Source: Pseudarthrobacter sp. AL07 (GTDB taxonomy: Bacteria; Actinomycetota; Actinomycetes; Actinomycetales; Micrococcaceae). From it: DNA of 64,000 bases. The position numbers were made by a program, and so were the translations under genes. The notes beneath the pieces were generated by a model. The model searched no databases. It worked only from the letters and a program-made list of their open reading frames with translations, and was not told the origin of the DNA. Below, piece after piece: positions 45,769-54,205 of the stretch (the first letter of the stretch is position 1; the number at the start of each line of letters is the position of its first letter). The DNA is taken from the NCBI RefSeq assembly GCF_029960665.1, contig NZ_JASBRB010000001.1, positions 363,469 to 427,468 on the forward strand. The letters run 5' to 3'.

Positions 45769-45881
45769 GTGCGGATGCCAAAGGTGCGGCCTGCCTTGTA
45801 CTAGGCTGATTCTGAACGGCCGGGGCGGCACCTGATGCAGCCCTTCCGGGCCGCACCGTCGACGGAATAAGGGCTGTTCCC

Positions 45882-46319
45882 ATGGGCTTCACTGAAATTT
45901 TTGTTTCCACTCACGATGCCGCGCTGAAGCGGGCCGGCGTCCTGGATGCGGGTGGCTCCCCGGCGGGCCAGGGTCTGCGGATTCCCGGAATCAGCGATTT
46001 CGAAATCGAGCAGCTTGGCGATCTTGCCGGTGCTGCGGTGCACGCCGGCGGCGCGGACTATGAATTGGCCATGGTAGACGTGGCGAGTGATTCCCTCCTC
46101 GGGGTTCCGCCGGCCATGGTGCGTGCGCTGGCGGACCTGCTCAGCTATGAGACTGAGGGGGAGGGTAATGTCCTGGATGACGTCGCTGAAAAGTGGGCCG
46201 CCCAGGATGACATGCCCTTCGGCATGGCCGAGGCCCGGACGTACGTCCAGAAGGTCGCCGAGCTGGCGAACTCGATCGACGACGCCGCGCGCACCGGGGT
46301 CTACGTCTGGTCGTCCTAG
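45882..46319 (+). CDS. Uncharacterised protein, 145 aa
   Basis: I do not recognise a family. The protein starts MGFTEIFVSTHDAALKRAGVLDAGGSPAGQGLRIPGISDFEIEQLGDL and is acidic, with no signal peptide or transmembrane segment. The middle (GADYELAMVDVASDSLLGVPPAMVRALADLL) and C-terminal helix (MAEARTYVQKVAELANSIDDAARTGVYVW) look like a compact alpha/beta cytosolic protein. Codon use and frame support a real gene; a TAGGCT box (45802-45807) could start a 68-nt leader. It stands between the VOC gene and rpsP as its own unit. Confidence 0.75.
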   Translation: MGFTEIFVSTHDAALKRAGVLDAGGSPAGQGLRIPGISDFEIEQLGDLAGAAVHAGGADYELAMVDVASDSLLGVPPAMVRALADLLSYETEGEGNVLDDVAEKWAAQDDMPFGMAEARTYVQKVAELANSIDDAARTGVYVWSS

Positions 46320-46531
46320 GCCGGACGTGGTCTGCCGGGTCCGCCCCGATGCTCCATTCATACGTGTCAAGTCGAAATCCGGACGCCGATCTGGCACAAT
46401 AAACAGGTACTCGATCTGCGTGGCCCCTCTCTCCGCGTCTGGATCCTGTCCTTTGAACCCTCAAGTATGGCCCGCCCCACGGGTGCAGAACGTCGGTTTA
46501 CCCCTTTTCTGAAACAGGAGTGACCACAAAA
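46320..46531 (+). promoter_or_regulatory. rpsP promoter and leader region
   Basis: 212 nt without a gene. A candidate -10 CACAAT (46395-46400) would give a leader of about 125 nt ending in the rpsP SD AGGAG (46516-46520). The same GGCACAAT context occurs before DUF3145 (56453-56460) and, as GGCAAAAT, before rplS. Confidence 0.4.
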
Positions 46532-46948
46532 GTGGCCGTAAAGATTCGCCTTAAGCGCTTTGGCAAGATGCGCGCACCGTACTACCGCATCGTCGTCATG
46601 GACGCACGCTCCAAGCGTGACGGCCGTGCCATCGAAGAGATCGGCAAGTACCACCCCACCGAAGAGCCCTCATACATCGAGGTTGACACGGACCGTGCCC
46701 AGTACTGGCTCGGCGTCGGCGCACAGCCGTCCGAGCAGGTTGCCGCGATCCTCAAGATCACCGGTGACTGGCAGAAGTTCAAGGGCCTCCCGGGCCAGGA
46801 AGGCACCCTGAAGACGAAAGCTCCGAAGGTTGCCTTTGTTGCCCCGGAGAAGGGTTCCGTGATTATCCCGGAAGCCATCACCAAGAAGTCAAAGCAGTCT
46901 GACGCAGCCGAGGCCCCGGCCGAAGCAGAGACCACCGAGGCTGAGTAG
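46532..46948 (+). CDS. rpsP: 30S ribosomal protein S16
   Basis: 138 aa from the GTG at 46532; the GTG at 46520 overlaps the SD and would add four residues not found in S16. Seen: [42 protein letters not shown] and [19 protein letters not shown]. The C-terminal 50 residues are an Ala/Glu-rich extension ([21 protein letters not shown]), common in actinobacterial S16. It heads the rpsP-khpA-rimM-trmD group. Confidence 0.97.
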   Translation: MAVKIRLKRFGKMRAPYYRIVVMDARSKRDGRAIEEIGKYHPTEEPSYIEVDTDRAQYWLGVGAQPSEQVAAILKITGDWQKFKGLPGQEGTLKTKAPKVAFVAPEKGSVIIPEAITKKSKQSDAAEAPAEAETTEAE

Positions 46949-46949
46949 A

Positions 46950-47192
46950 TTGCTGGCAGAAGCGCTCGAACACCTCGTCCGGGGAATCGTTGATTCGCCT
47001 GACGATGTCAAGGTCAGCTCGAAGAACAACCGCCGCGGGGACACCCTCGAGGTTCGTGTTCATCAGGATGACCTGGGACGGGTGATCGGCCGCCAGGGCC
47101 GTACCGCACGGGCATTGCGCACCGTTGTGGCAGCACTGGCAGACGGCGAACCGGTCAGGGTCGACGTCGTCGACACCGACCGCCGCCGCTAA
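46950..47192 (+). CDS. khpA: KH-domain RNA-binding protein KhpA
   Basis: 80 aa with a TTG start one base after the rpsP stop. A single KH domain: LEVRVHQDDLGRVIGRQGRTARALRTVVAALADG, with the GxxG loop GRQG. KhpA, with KhpB, binds many small RNAs and mRNAs in Gram-positive bacteria. The order rpsP-khpA-rimM is widely conserved. A 16-bp hairpin follows before rimM. Confidence 0.93.
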   Translation: MLAEALEHLVRGIVDSPDDVKVSSKNNRRGDTLEVRVHQDDLGRVIGRQGRTARALRTVVAALADGEPVRVDVVDTDRRR

Positions 47193-47216
47193 GCGCTCGG
47201 CAACATCAGTTTTTTG

Positions 47217-47254
47217 CTCCGGCCCTTCCACCAGCAACGGTGGAGGGGCCGGAG
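47217..47254 (+). other. Intercistronic hairpin between khpA and rimM
   Basis: 16-bp stem (47217-47232 and 47239-47254; core CTCCGGCCCTTCCACC, one G-U pair) with an AGCAAC loop. The T-run (GTTTTTTG) lies before the stem rather than after it, so it is not a standard terminator. It may separate expression of rpsP-khpA from rimM-trmD. Confidence 0.6.
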
Positions 47255-47304
47255 TGCTTTGACCACATCGCCTAATCCGGGCACGATCACAGACAGAGGA
47301 ACAG

Positions 47305-47850
47305 ATGCAGCTTCAGGTGGCACGAATCGGAAAACCGCATGGAATTCGCGGCGAAGTGACGGTCCAGGTGCTGACCGACGCTCCCGGGGACCGGTTCGTT
47401 CCCGGTACGGAGTTTGTGGTGGAGCCTGCATCCGCCGGCGCCCTCATTGTTGAGAGCGCGCGGTGGAACAAGGACATCCTGCTTCTCGCGTTCGAGGGAA
47501 TCGAAACCCGCAACCAGGCAGAGACCCTGCGTGGCGCCAAGCTCTTCATCGAAACCGAAGAGCTGGACGAGGACGACGACGAAGGCTGGTACGAGCACGA
47601 GCTCGTGGGGCTCGAAGCCCGTGTGGGTTCGCGGGTAGTCGGCAAGGTCGCCGCCCTGCACACGTTGCCTGTCCAGGACCTGCTCGTGGTTGAAACACCG
47701 GACGGCAAGGAAATCCTGGTCCCGTTCGTGGAGCAGATCGTTCCCGAGGTCAATGTGGCCGACGGTTTCGTCCTGCTGACGCCGCCGGACGGACTCTTTG
47801 AGGTCAACGATGCCGAAGCCTCTACCGGTGCCCCGGAGGAAAACGCGTAG
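47305..47850 (+). CDS. rimM: Ribosome maturation factor RimM
   Basis: 181 aa. It assists assembly of the 30S head by binding S19. Seen: VARIGKPHGIRGEVTVQVLTDAPGDRF (RimM domain) and, after the linker, the PRC-barrel part WYEHELVGLEARVGSRVVGKVAALHTLPVQDLLVVETPDGKEILVPFVEQIVPEVNV. An SD (AGAGGAA) precedes the ATG. The stop abuts the trmD ATG directly (TAGATG). Confidence 0.95.
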   Translation: MQLQVARIGKPHGIRGEVTVQVLTDAPGDRFVPGTEFVVEPASAGALIVESARWNKDILLLAFEGIETRNQAETLRGAKLFIETEELDEDDDEGWYEHELVGLEARVGSRVVGKVAALHTLPVQDLLVVETPDGKEILVPFVEQIVPEVNVADGFVLLTPPDGLFEVNDAEASTGAPEENA

Positions 47851-48726
47851 ATGAGAATTGACGTCGTCAGTATCTTCCCGGAGTACCTGGCGCCCCTGGA
47901 ACTCTCGCTCATCGGCAAGGCCCGCCAGGACGGCCTGCTGGACCTGCGAGTCCATGATTTGCGTGATTTCACCACGGACAGGCACCGTTCAGTGGACGAC
48001 ACTCCGTACGGCGGCGGTGCCGGCATGGTGATGAAGCCCGAGCCGTGGGCGCAGGCGTTGGCTGCTGTCGCCGGCGCCGGCGCCGGCGCCGGCGCCGGTC
48101 AAGCCGAAGCAGACGCCGAGGCCGCAGGGGGAAAGCCCGCCAGGCCGGTACTGATCGTCCCTTCGCCGGCCGGGGAGCGCTTCAGCCAGGCCCTGGCGTA
48201 TGAGCTCGCCGAAGAGGACCAGCTGGTTTTCGCCTGCGGTCGTTATGAGGGCATTGACGAGCGTGTCACCGAGTGGGCGGAAGAGCACTTCACAGTTCGC
48301 CCCATGAGCCTTGGCGACTATGTCCTGAACGGCGGCGAAGTGGCCGTTCTGGCGATGGTCGAAGCCATCGGCAGGCTGCTGCCGGGCGTGGTGGGCAACC
48401 CTGATTCGTTGGTGGAAGAGTCACATTCGGACGGGCTGCTGGAATACCCCGTATACACCAAGCCCTCCAGTTGGCGGGGCAGGGAGGTCCCGGCCGTTCT
48501 GCTGAGCGGCAACCACGGGAAGATCGCTCAGTGGCGCCGCCACGAGCAGTACCGGCGGACGGCGAAACGCCGCCCGGACCTGCTGGAAACGTTCGACGCC
48601 GGGAAGCTGCCACGTGCGGACCGGACGGCTTTTGGCGACCTCGGGTACGACGTCGTCGACGGTCACCTCCGGGCGCGGCGGCAGGCCGGGACCACCCACG
48701 ACGCCGGAACCGACCCGTCAGCCTGA
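47851..48726 (+). CDS. trmD: tRNA (guanine37-N1)-methyltransferase
   Basis: 291 aa. SPOUT-class enzyme making m1G37 to prevent frameshifting. Seen: [66 protein letters not shown], the knot region [45 protein letters not shown] and [40 protein letters not shown]. An unusual Ala-Gly repeat insert (residues about 73-83, AGAGAGAGAG) is encoded by tandem GCCGGC units; it falls in a loop between conserved blocks. Confidence 0.96.
   Translation: MRIDVVSIFPEYLAPLELSLIGKARQDGLLDLRVHDLRDFTTDRHRSVDDTPYGGGAGMVMKPEPWAQALAAVAGAGAGAGAGQAEADAEAAGGKPARPVLIVPSPAGERFSQALAYELAEEDQLVFACGRYEGIDERVTEWAEEHFTVRPMSLGDYVLNGGEVAVLAMVEAIGRLLPGVVGNPDSLVEESHSDGLLEYPVYTKPSSWRGREVPAVLLSGNHGKIAQWRRHEQYRRTAKRRPDLLETFDAGKLPRADRTAFGDLGYDVVDGHLRARRQAGTTHDAGTDPSA
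48070..48099 (+). repeat. Tandem GCCGGC hexanucleotide repeat inside trmD
   Basis: Five units (four exact GCCGGC and one GCCGGT), each exact unit self-complementary. It encodes alternating Ala-Gly. Slippage would change the protein by two residues per unit without a frameshift. Confidence 0.9.
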
Positions 48727-48752
48727 ACCGGCGCGGCAGCGGTCGGCGGCGA

Positions 48753-48782
48753 TTGGCTGTAGGCCCGTGAGTGTGGCAAAAT
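48753..48782 (+). promoter_or_regulatory. rplS promoter
   Basis: -35 TTGGCT (48753-48758), 18-nt spacer, -10 CAAAAT (48777-48782). The predicted start is at about 48789, giving a 180-nt leader with a small hairpin (CCTTCA..TGAAGG) and SD AGGAG before rplS. The long leader may hold an autoregulatory site. Confidence 0.5.
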
Positions 48783-48969
48783 TAGTCTTTGTGTCTGCTG
48801 GGTCCGCACCTGCCACAGGGGGAGCGCCACCAACAGCTGGACACCCCGGGACCTTCAATCAGTGAAGGAACCGGACCCACTTAACTTTCGGCGGTAATTC
48901 CCGGGGCTTCCGGGCTTGCCCGCCGTGACCCAAAGTGAATGACCAGTGGCGTTCACCAGGAGTGCAATC

Positions 48970-49329
48970 ATGCATATTCTCGATTCCGTAGATGCAGCCT
49001 CGCTGCGCACCGATGTTCCCGTCTTCCGCGCGGGTGACACCCTTAAGGTTCACGTGAACATCATCGAAGGCAAGAACTCCCGTGTCCAGGTATTCCAGGG
49101 CTTCGTCCTGGGCCGCCACGGCGACGGTCTGCGAGAAACCTTCACCATCCGCAAGGTCTCCTTCGGCGTCGGTGTGGAGCGTACCTTCCCGGTACACTCC
49201 CCGATCATCGACAAGATCGAGGTCGTCTCCAAGGGTGACGTGCGTCGCGCAAAGCTGTACTACATGCGCGATCTGCGCGGCAAGGCTGCAAAGATCAAGG
49301 AAAAGCGCGACTTCCAGCCCAAGAAGTAA
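48970..49329 (+). CDS. rplS: 50S ribosomal protein L19
   Basis: 119 aa from the ATG at 48970, with AGGAG 7 nt upstream; the frame further upstream is not conserved coding. Seen: [85 protein letters not shown] and [18 protein letters not shown]. It lies at the 30S-50S interface. A terminator-like hairpin 94 nt downstream sits inside the start of lepB. Confidence 0.97.
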   Translation: MHILDSVDAASLRTDVPVFRAGDTLKVHVNIIEGKNSRVQVFQGFVLGRHGDGLRETFTIRKVSFGVGVERTFPVHSPIIDKIEVVSKGDVRRAKLYYMRDLRGKAAKIKEKRDFQPKK

Positions 49330-49413
49330 GTCCCCAGGGACCTACAACGCAGGCCCCAGCCGGACCAGGCCAGCGCCGGAGCCCTTCGCAACAGCGCCCC
49401 AGGAATACGGATC

Positions 49414-50091
49414 ATGGACCAGACAAAACGCCAGCCCAGAAGAATGGGCTGGCGTTTTGTGTTTCTGGCGGTTCTCCTGGCCGTGGCTGTCAGCGGCCTG
49501 GTCCGTTCCCTGTTGCTGGATGTCTACTACATTCCGTCCGAATCCATGGAGCCGGTCCTTGCGGACGGGGACCGTATCCTGGTCTCAAGGACAGACTTCC
49601 ACACCGAACCCATCCGGCGAGGCGACATTGTGGTCTTCGATGGCAGGGGATCGTTCGCTCCCCTGAACAGTGGGAAGGGCCCCCTTCTGGATTCCGTGGC
49701 CGCGGCTGGTCAGTGGCTAGGCCTGGCCGGCAGTGACACCACATATGTGAAGCGAGTGATTGGCCTGCCGGGGGAGACCGTGGTCTGCTGCGATGCAGGC
49801 GGAAAGATCACCGTCAACGGTGAGGCACTCGATGAGCCGTACCTGTTCGACGGAGACAGCCCAAGCAAGCAGAACTTCAGCGCGGTGGTGCCGGACGGGA
49901 GACTGTGGCTGCTCGGTGACCATCGCTCGGCATCTGCTGATTCGCGCAGCCTGCTCGGTGCGCCCGGCGGTGGCATGGTGCCGATGGACCGTGTCATCGG
50001 CAGGCCGGTCCAGATCGTCTGGCCACTTGATAGATTTGCTGCAGTACTACGGCCGCCAGCGGCAGGATCAACAACAGAGGACGCACAGTAA
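49414..50091 (+). CDS. lepB: Signal peptidase I (first of two)
   Basis: 225 aa. The membrane serine protease removes signal peptides from exported proteins. Transmembrane segment VFLAVLLAVAVSGLVRSLLLDVYY, then the catalytic Ser in IPSESMEPVLADGDRILV, the general-base Lys in [13 protein letters not shown], and the box LLGDHRSASADSRSL. The first 16 codons lie in a terminator-type hairpin (49423-49460); an ATG at 49444 within it is an alternative start that would shorten the cytosolic tail by ten residues. It directly abuts the second lepB (TAAATG). Confidence 0.94.
   Translation: MDQTKRQPRRMGWRFVFLAVLLAVAVSGLVRSLLLDVYYIPSESMEPVLADGDRILVSRTDFHTEPIRRGDIVVFDGRGSFAPLNSGKGPLLDSVAAAGQWLGLAGSDTTYVKRVIGLPGETVVCCDAGGKITVNGEALDEPYLFDGDSPSKQNFSAVVPDGRLWLLGDHRSASADSRSLLGAPGGGMVPMDRVIGRPVQIVWPLDRFAAVLRPPAAGSTTEDAQ
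49423..49466 (+). terminator. Terminator or attenuator hairpin inside the lepB 5' end
   Basis: Perfect 16-bp stem (49423-49438 and 49445-49460; core AACGCCAGCCCA) with a 6-nt loop. The right arm runs into GTTTTGTGTTT. This looks like the rho-independent terminator of rplS, yet it encodes residues 4-17 of LepB. Confidence 0.75.
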
Positions 50092-50988
50092 ATGCCCGAG
50101 AACAATGCCCGGACACCCGAGCCGCCTCGCGACGGCGCCCCCGGTGCCGACGCCGACGGTATGTCCGCCAATACGATTTCCGGCGGCAGGACCTCCGACG
50201 GTGTGATTGCCGAAGACGTTATTGCCAACCGCGGCGACTCAGATGATGTGGCGGTCGGCAGCCCGTCGGCGCCATTGTCCGGCAGGCGATCCGCGGCTCC
50301 GACTACAGAGCCCGCCGCGCCCAGCCAGCTCTTTGTCTGGCTGAAGGAGGTTGCCACAGTGGTAGTGATCGCCGTGGTGCTGTCCTTCCTGATCAAGACC
50401 TTCCTGTTCCGCGCGTTCTATATTCCGTCAGAATCCATGGTCAGCACCCTGGACGTCAACGACCGCATCTTCGTGAACCTTCTTGTTCCGGAGCCGTTTT
50501 CCCTCTCTCGCGGCGACGTTGTGGTGTTCCGTGACACCAAGGGCTGGCTGAGCACCGTGCCGGATGAAGCGAAGGGACCATTCACCTGGGTCCAGGACGG
50601 CCTGACATTTGTGGGACTGCTCCCGGACAACTCCGAGCAGCACCTCGTCAAACGAGTGATCGGGCTCCCCGGTGACGAGGTGATCTGCTGCGATGACGGC
50701 GGTAAACTGACCATCAACGGATCCCCTCTTGATGAGACCTATGTCAACGGGGCTGAAGTGCCGCAGATCCGTGCCTTCGACGTCGTTGTTCCGGAAGGAA
50801 AGGTCTGGGTCATGGGCGATAACCGGAACCACTCCGCGGATTCCCGTTCGCACATGGAGTCCAATGGCGGATTCGTCGACCTCGTGGACGTGGAAGGCAA
50901 AGCCGCCGTCATCGCGTGGCCGCTGAACCGGATCACGGTCCTTGACAACTATCCGGCCGTCTTCCGGAACGTGCCTGCGGGAGGCTAG
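50092..50988 (+). CDS. lepB: Signal peptidase I (second of two)
   Basis: 298 aa. It has a longer, disordered N-terminal cytosolic region (about 80 residues, Pro/Ala/Asp-rich) than its neighbour. Transmembrane segment [21 protein letters not shown], catalytic Ser in [19 protein letters not shown], Lys in [15 protein letters not shown], and [16 protein letters not shown]. All residues for activity are present in both paralogues, so substrate preference or abundance rather than function may differ. The gene starts directly at the end of the first lepB and is followed after 2 nt by rnhB. Confidence 0.95.
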   Translation: MPENNARTPEPPRDGAPGADADGMSANTISGGRTSDGVIAEDVIANRGDSDDVAVGSPSAPLSGRRSAAPTTEPAAPSQLFVWLKEVATVVVIAVVLSFLIKTFLFRAFYIPSESMVSTLDVNDRIFVNLLVPEPFSLSRGDVVVFRDTKGWLSTVPDEAKGPFTWVQDGLTFVGLLPDNSEQHLVKRVIGLPGDEVICCDDGGKLTINGSPLDETYVNGAEVPQIRAFDVVVPEGKVWVMGDNRNHSADSRSHMESNGGFVDLVDVEGKAAVIAWPLNRITVLDNYPAVFRNVPAGG

Positions 50989-50990
50989 CA

Positions 50991-51746
50991 GTGTCCGCAG
51001 TGAGGCCGGCCATTCCGGCTCCGGCTCCGGCCTCAGCCACGGCTCCGGCCCGCCTTACGTCCAGGGTCCGCTCCAAAGCACCGACACTGCGGCACGAGCG
51101 GACCTTCAAAGCGCAAGGCGCCCGCTACCTGGCGGGCGTGGACGAAGTGGGACGCGGAGCGCTGGCAGGACCTGTTAGCGTCGGGATCGCCGTCGTGGAC
51201 CTCCACACCCAGAAGTCCTTGGCCGGTGTGCGGGACAGCAAGCTGCTCAGCCCCGCCGAACGGGAGAGGCTGGAACCCCTGGTCCGACGCTGGAGCGTTG
51301 CGTCCGCCGTCGGGCACGCTTCCGCGCGCGAGATCGACGCGTTGGGCATCATTGCTGCGCTGCGGCTGGCCGGTACACGCGCCTGGCAGGACATCCTTGC
51401 GGCTGGCATCAGCCCGGATGTGGTGCTCCTCGATGGCAGTCACAACTGGCTCTCGCCCGCCGGGCAGCCTTCCCTGTTTGACGAGCCACCGGTCGGCTTC
51501 GCATGCACTGCCCCCGTCCACACGAAGGTCAAGGCGGACATGCAGTGCCTGAGCGTGGCCGCCGCCAGCGTGATTGCGAAGGTGGAACGCGACGAGCAGA
51601 TGCGCGGCCTGCACAGTGAGTACCCGGAGTTTGGCTGGGACGTCAACAAGGGCTACGCCACCGCAATTCACCGGGACGCGCTCCGCGCTGCTGGCGCCAC
51701 GCCGTACCACCGGGTCAGTTGGAACCTCCTGGGCGGCGAATTCTGA
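50991..51746 (+). CDS. rnhB: Ribonuclease HII
   Basis: 251 aa with a GTG start; GGGAGG is a few nt upstream, at the end of lepB. It cuts RNA in DNA-RNA hybrids and single ribonucleotides in DNA. Seen: [24 protein letters not shown] (metal-binding Asp-Glu), [28 protein letters not shown] (Asp), [30 protein letters not shown] (second metal site) and the C-terminal [15 protein letters not shown] box ([18 protein letters not shown]). The first 40 residues are a Pro/Ala-rich extension. The position after lepB is conserved in actinobacteria. Confidence 0.95.
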   Translation: MSAVRPAIPAPAPASATAPARLTSRVRSKAPTLRHERTFKAQGARYLAGVDEVGRGALAGPVSVGIAVVDLHTQKSLAGVRDSKLLSPAERERLEPLVRRWSVASAVGHASAREIDALGIIAALRLAGTRAWQDILAAGISPDVVLLDGSHNWLSPAGQPSLFDEPPVGFACTAPVHTKVKADMQCLSVAAASVIAKVERDEQMRGLHSEYPEFGWDVNKGYATAIHRDALRAAGATPYHRVSWNLLGGEF

Positions 51747-51839
51747 TTCCTTGCCGTTCTGGTGCCTGTCGCACTGGTGTAGGGCTCATGGGGCGCGGAC
51801 GCTGCGAGTGCGGCGCCCCGGATAGTGCAAGATGGAAGC

Positions 51840-52166
51840 ATGAGTGCTGAGGATCTTGAAAACTATGAAACCGACATGGAGCTGCAGCTCTACCGGGAAT
51901 ACCGCGATGTTGTCGGGCTCTTCAGCTACGTTGTCGAGACCGAACGCCGCTTTTACCTTGCAAACCACGTTGACCTGCAGGCCCGAAGCGCCGACGGCGA
52001 AGTCTACTTCGATCTGACTTTGCAGGATGCCTGGGTGTGGGATGTGTACCGTTCGGCACGGTTCGTCAAGACTGTCCGCGTCCTGACGTTCAAGGATGTC
52101 AACGTCGAAGAACTGCCCCGCAACGAGGAACTCGCGCTGCCGAAGGATGTTGACCTCGGCAACTGA
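51840..52166 (+). CDS. DUF2469 family protein
   Basis: 108 aa from the ATG at 51840; CAAGAT (51828-51833) ends 6 nt upstream with no SD, so the mRNA is probably leaderless. The protein MSAEDLENYETDMELQLYREYRDVVGLFSYVVETERRFYLANHVDLQ matches DUF2469, a small acidic actinobacterial family of unknown function found next to rnhB. The Trp/Tyr-rich stretch DAWVWDVYRSARFVKTVRVLTFKDVNVEEL is its most conserved part. No membrane segment is seen. Confidence 0.93.
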   Translation: MSAEDLENYETDMELQLYREYRDVVGLFSYVVETERRFYLANHVDLQARSADGEVYFDLTLQDAWVWDVYRSARFVKTVRVLTFKDVNVEELPRNEELALPKDVDLGN

Positions 52167-52289
52167 GGCAGGCCCACTGTTCCTCCACAGCACTGCTGTA
52201 TTGGGGCGATTTTCCGAGGTTACGCACATACACCAGTAGCCTCCTGTCCTCTGCTGTCCTGCCATTGCAGGCTGGTTGCGGAGGTAGAA

Positions 52290-52646
52290 ATGAAATCCAA
52301 AGACCTGTTGGGCCGGCGCGGCGAGGAGCTCGCTGCCGGCTATCTTGAATCGCTCGGCATGCTGGTGGTGGAACGCAACTGGCGCTGCACCGAAGGTGAA
52401 ATAGACATTGTGGCCCTCGACGGGGACTCCTTGGTGATTGCAGAGGTAAAGACCCGCCGTTCCCTGGACTATGGGCACCCGTTCGAAGCCGTGGGGCCGG
52501 ACAAACTCGCCCGGCTGCATCGGCTTGGTTCGGCGTGGTGCCGGGACCGGGAGCTGCGGATGCCGCTACGGCGCGTGGACGTCATTGCCGTGGTGGACGA
52601 CGGCGCCGGCGAACCCCTGGTGGAACACCTCAAAGGGGTGGGGTAG
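52290..52646 (+). CDS. yraN: UPF0102 (YraN-like) protein
   Basis: 118 aa; SD GGAGG before the ATG. Restriction-endonuclease-like fold: LLGRRGEELAAGYLESLGMLVVERNWRCTEGEIDIVALDGDSLVIAEVKTRRS, with the Glu...D...ExK nuclease motif (GEIDIVA...IAEVKTR) intact. A role in DNA processing is likely but not established. It abuts the ComM-like gene and precedes dprA, a common arrangement. Confidence 0.92.
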   Translation: MKSKDLLGRRGEELAAGYLESLGMLVVERNWRCTEGEIDIVALDGDSLVIAEVKTRRSLDYGHPFEAVGPDKLARLHRLGSAWCRDRELRMPLRRVDVIAVVDDGAGEPLVEHLKGVG

Positions 52647-54191
52647 ATGGCGCTGGGCCGGGCCTACTCCGTGGCGCTGGTGGGTTTGAACGGGTACATT
52701 GTCGAGGTGGAAGCCGACATCGGCCAGACTTTGCCGGCATTTGTGATCCTGGGCCTGCCGGATGCCGCGCTCAACGAAGCCAAGGAGCGGATACGTTCCG
52801 CTGCAAAAAATTCCGGAATTCCGTTAAGCCGGCGGAAGATCACGGCCAACCTCATCCCGGCGTCGCTGCCCAAACGTGGTTCCGGCTTCGACCTTGCCGT
52901 GACCATGGCAGTCCTGAGGGCCGCGAATGACATCAAGCCCACCGGACAGACCGTCTTCATTGCCGAACTCGGGTTGGATGGCCGGCTGCGGCCGGTGCGC
53001 GGGATCCTGCCGGCAGTGATGGCATCGGTGCAGGCCGGCTATCCGGACGTGGTGGTGGCACACGCCAACCTCGGCGAGGCGTCACTGGTTCCCGGAGCCA
53101 ACGTCCGCGGATACCGGACGCTGGCGCGGCTTGCGCTCGATTTCGGTGCCGACCCGCAGGAGCTCGCACTGGACTTCGAACCGGAGGACGAGGCCGCGCA
53201 CTGCTATTCCGAACCGGGGGCTCAGACAGTACCTGACATGGCAGACGTCTCCGGCCAGGGCGAAGCCAGACGTGCACTCGAGGTGGCCGCGGCCGGGGCA
53301 CACCATCTGCTCCTGACCGGACCCCCGGGAGCGGGCAAGACCATGCTGGCCGAAAGACTTCCCGGTCTCCTGCCTGACCTTGCTGACAATGAGGCCATGG
53401 AAGTCACCGCCATCCACTCGCTCTGCGGTCTTCCCTCATCCGCCGTTCAGCTTGTGCGGCGGCCGCCGTTCGAAAATCCGCATCATTCGGCCACGGCGGC
53501 CGCCATCATCGGTGGAGGATCGGGGTTGCCCCGGCCGGGTGCGGCCTCCCGGGCCCACCGCGGGGTCCTATTCCTGGACGAGGCCCCGGAATACGAACGC
53601 CGGGTCCTGGACGCCCTTCGCCAGCCCCTGGAGAGTGGGGAGCTGGTCATACACCGCTCGGCAGGCACAGCGGCCTATCCTGCACGGTTCCAGCTGGTGC
53701 TTGCCGCCAACCCCTGTCCCTGCGGCAAGGCTTCGGGGAAAGGCCTGGACTGCACGTGTACGCCGATGATGCGGCGCCGGTACGTGGCCAGGATGTCCGG
53801 TCCGCTGCTGGACCGGGTTGATATCCAGCTGCAGGTGGAGCGCGTGTCACTGGCCGCCTTCGGCCAGGCGGGCGCCGAAGAAGATACAGCCGCCGTGGCC
53901 CGGCGGGTCGGCGCCGCACGCCGGCGGCAGGCCGAACGGCTGCGGCCGCTCGGGATGGATACGAACTCGCAGGTGCCCGGCCGGATTCTCCGCGGGGCCC
54001 TGCGGTTGCCGGCCGGCGCCACGCGGATCCTGGACCACTCACTGGAGCGGGGCGTGCTGACCGCCAGGGGTTATGACAGGGTCCTGCGGCTGGCCTGGAC
54101 ACTGGCGGACCTGTCGCACCGCGACATGCCCGACACCGACGACATCGGCCAGGCCCTTGGCCTCCGGCAGGCTGCCTCGGCAGCTGCGTGA
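52647..54191 (+). CDS. YifB/ComM-type AAA+ ATPase (Mg-chelatase-like)
   Basis: 514 aa; the ATG follows the yraN stop directly. The N-terminal Lon-protease-like domain (SVALVGLNGYIVEVEADIGQTLPAFVILGLPDAALNEAKERIRSA) is followed by AAA+ motifs: Walker A LLTGPPGAGKTMLAERLPGLLPDL, Walker B GVLFLDEAPEY, sensor region RFQLVLAANPCPCGK, and a Cys cluster (NPCPCGKASGKGLDCTCTP). ComM is a hexameric helicase that extends branch migration in natural transformation. It is clustered with dprA. The start is unambiguous. Confidence 0.93.
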   Translation: MALGRAYSVALVGLNGYIVEVEADIGQTLPAFVILGLPDAALNEAKERIRSAAKNSGIPLSRRKITANLIPASLPKRGSGFDLAVTMAVLRAANDIKPTGQTVFIAELGLDGRLRPVRGILPAVMASVQAGYPDVVVAHANLGEASLVPGANVRGYRTLARLALDFGADPQELALDFEPEDEAAHCYSEPGAQTVPDMADVSGQGEARRALEVAAAGAHHLLLTGPPGAGKTMLAERLPGLLPDLADNEAMEVTAIHSLCGLPSSAVQLVRRPPFENPHHSATAAAIIGGGSGLPRPGAASRAHRGVLFLDEAPEYERRVLDALRQPLESGELVIHRSAGTAAYPARFQLVLAANPCPCGKASGKGLDCTCTPMMRRRYVARMSGPLLDRVDIQLQVERVSLAAFGQAGAEEDTAAVARRVGAARRRQAERLRPLGMDTNSQVPGRILRGALRLPAGATRILDHSLERGVLTARGYDRVLRLAWTLADLSHRDMPDTDDIGQALGLRQAASAAA

Positions 54192-54205
54192 AGGAAGAGA
54201 ACCAC

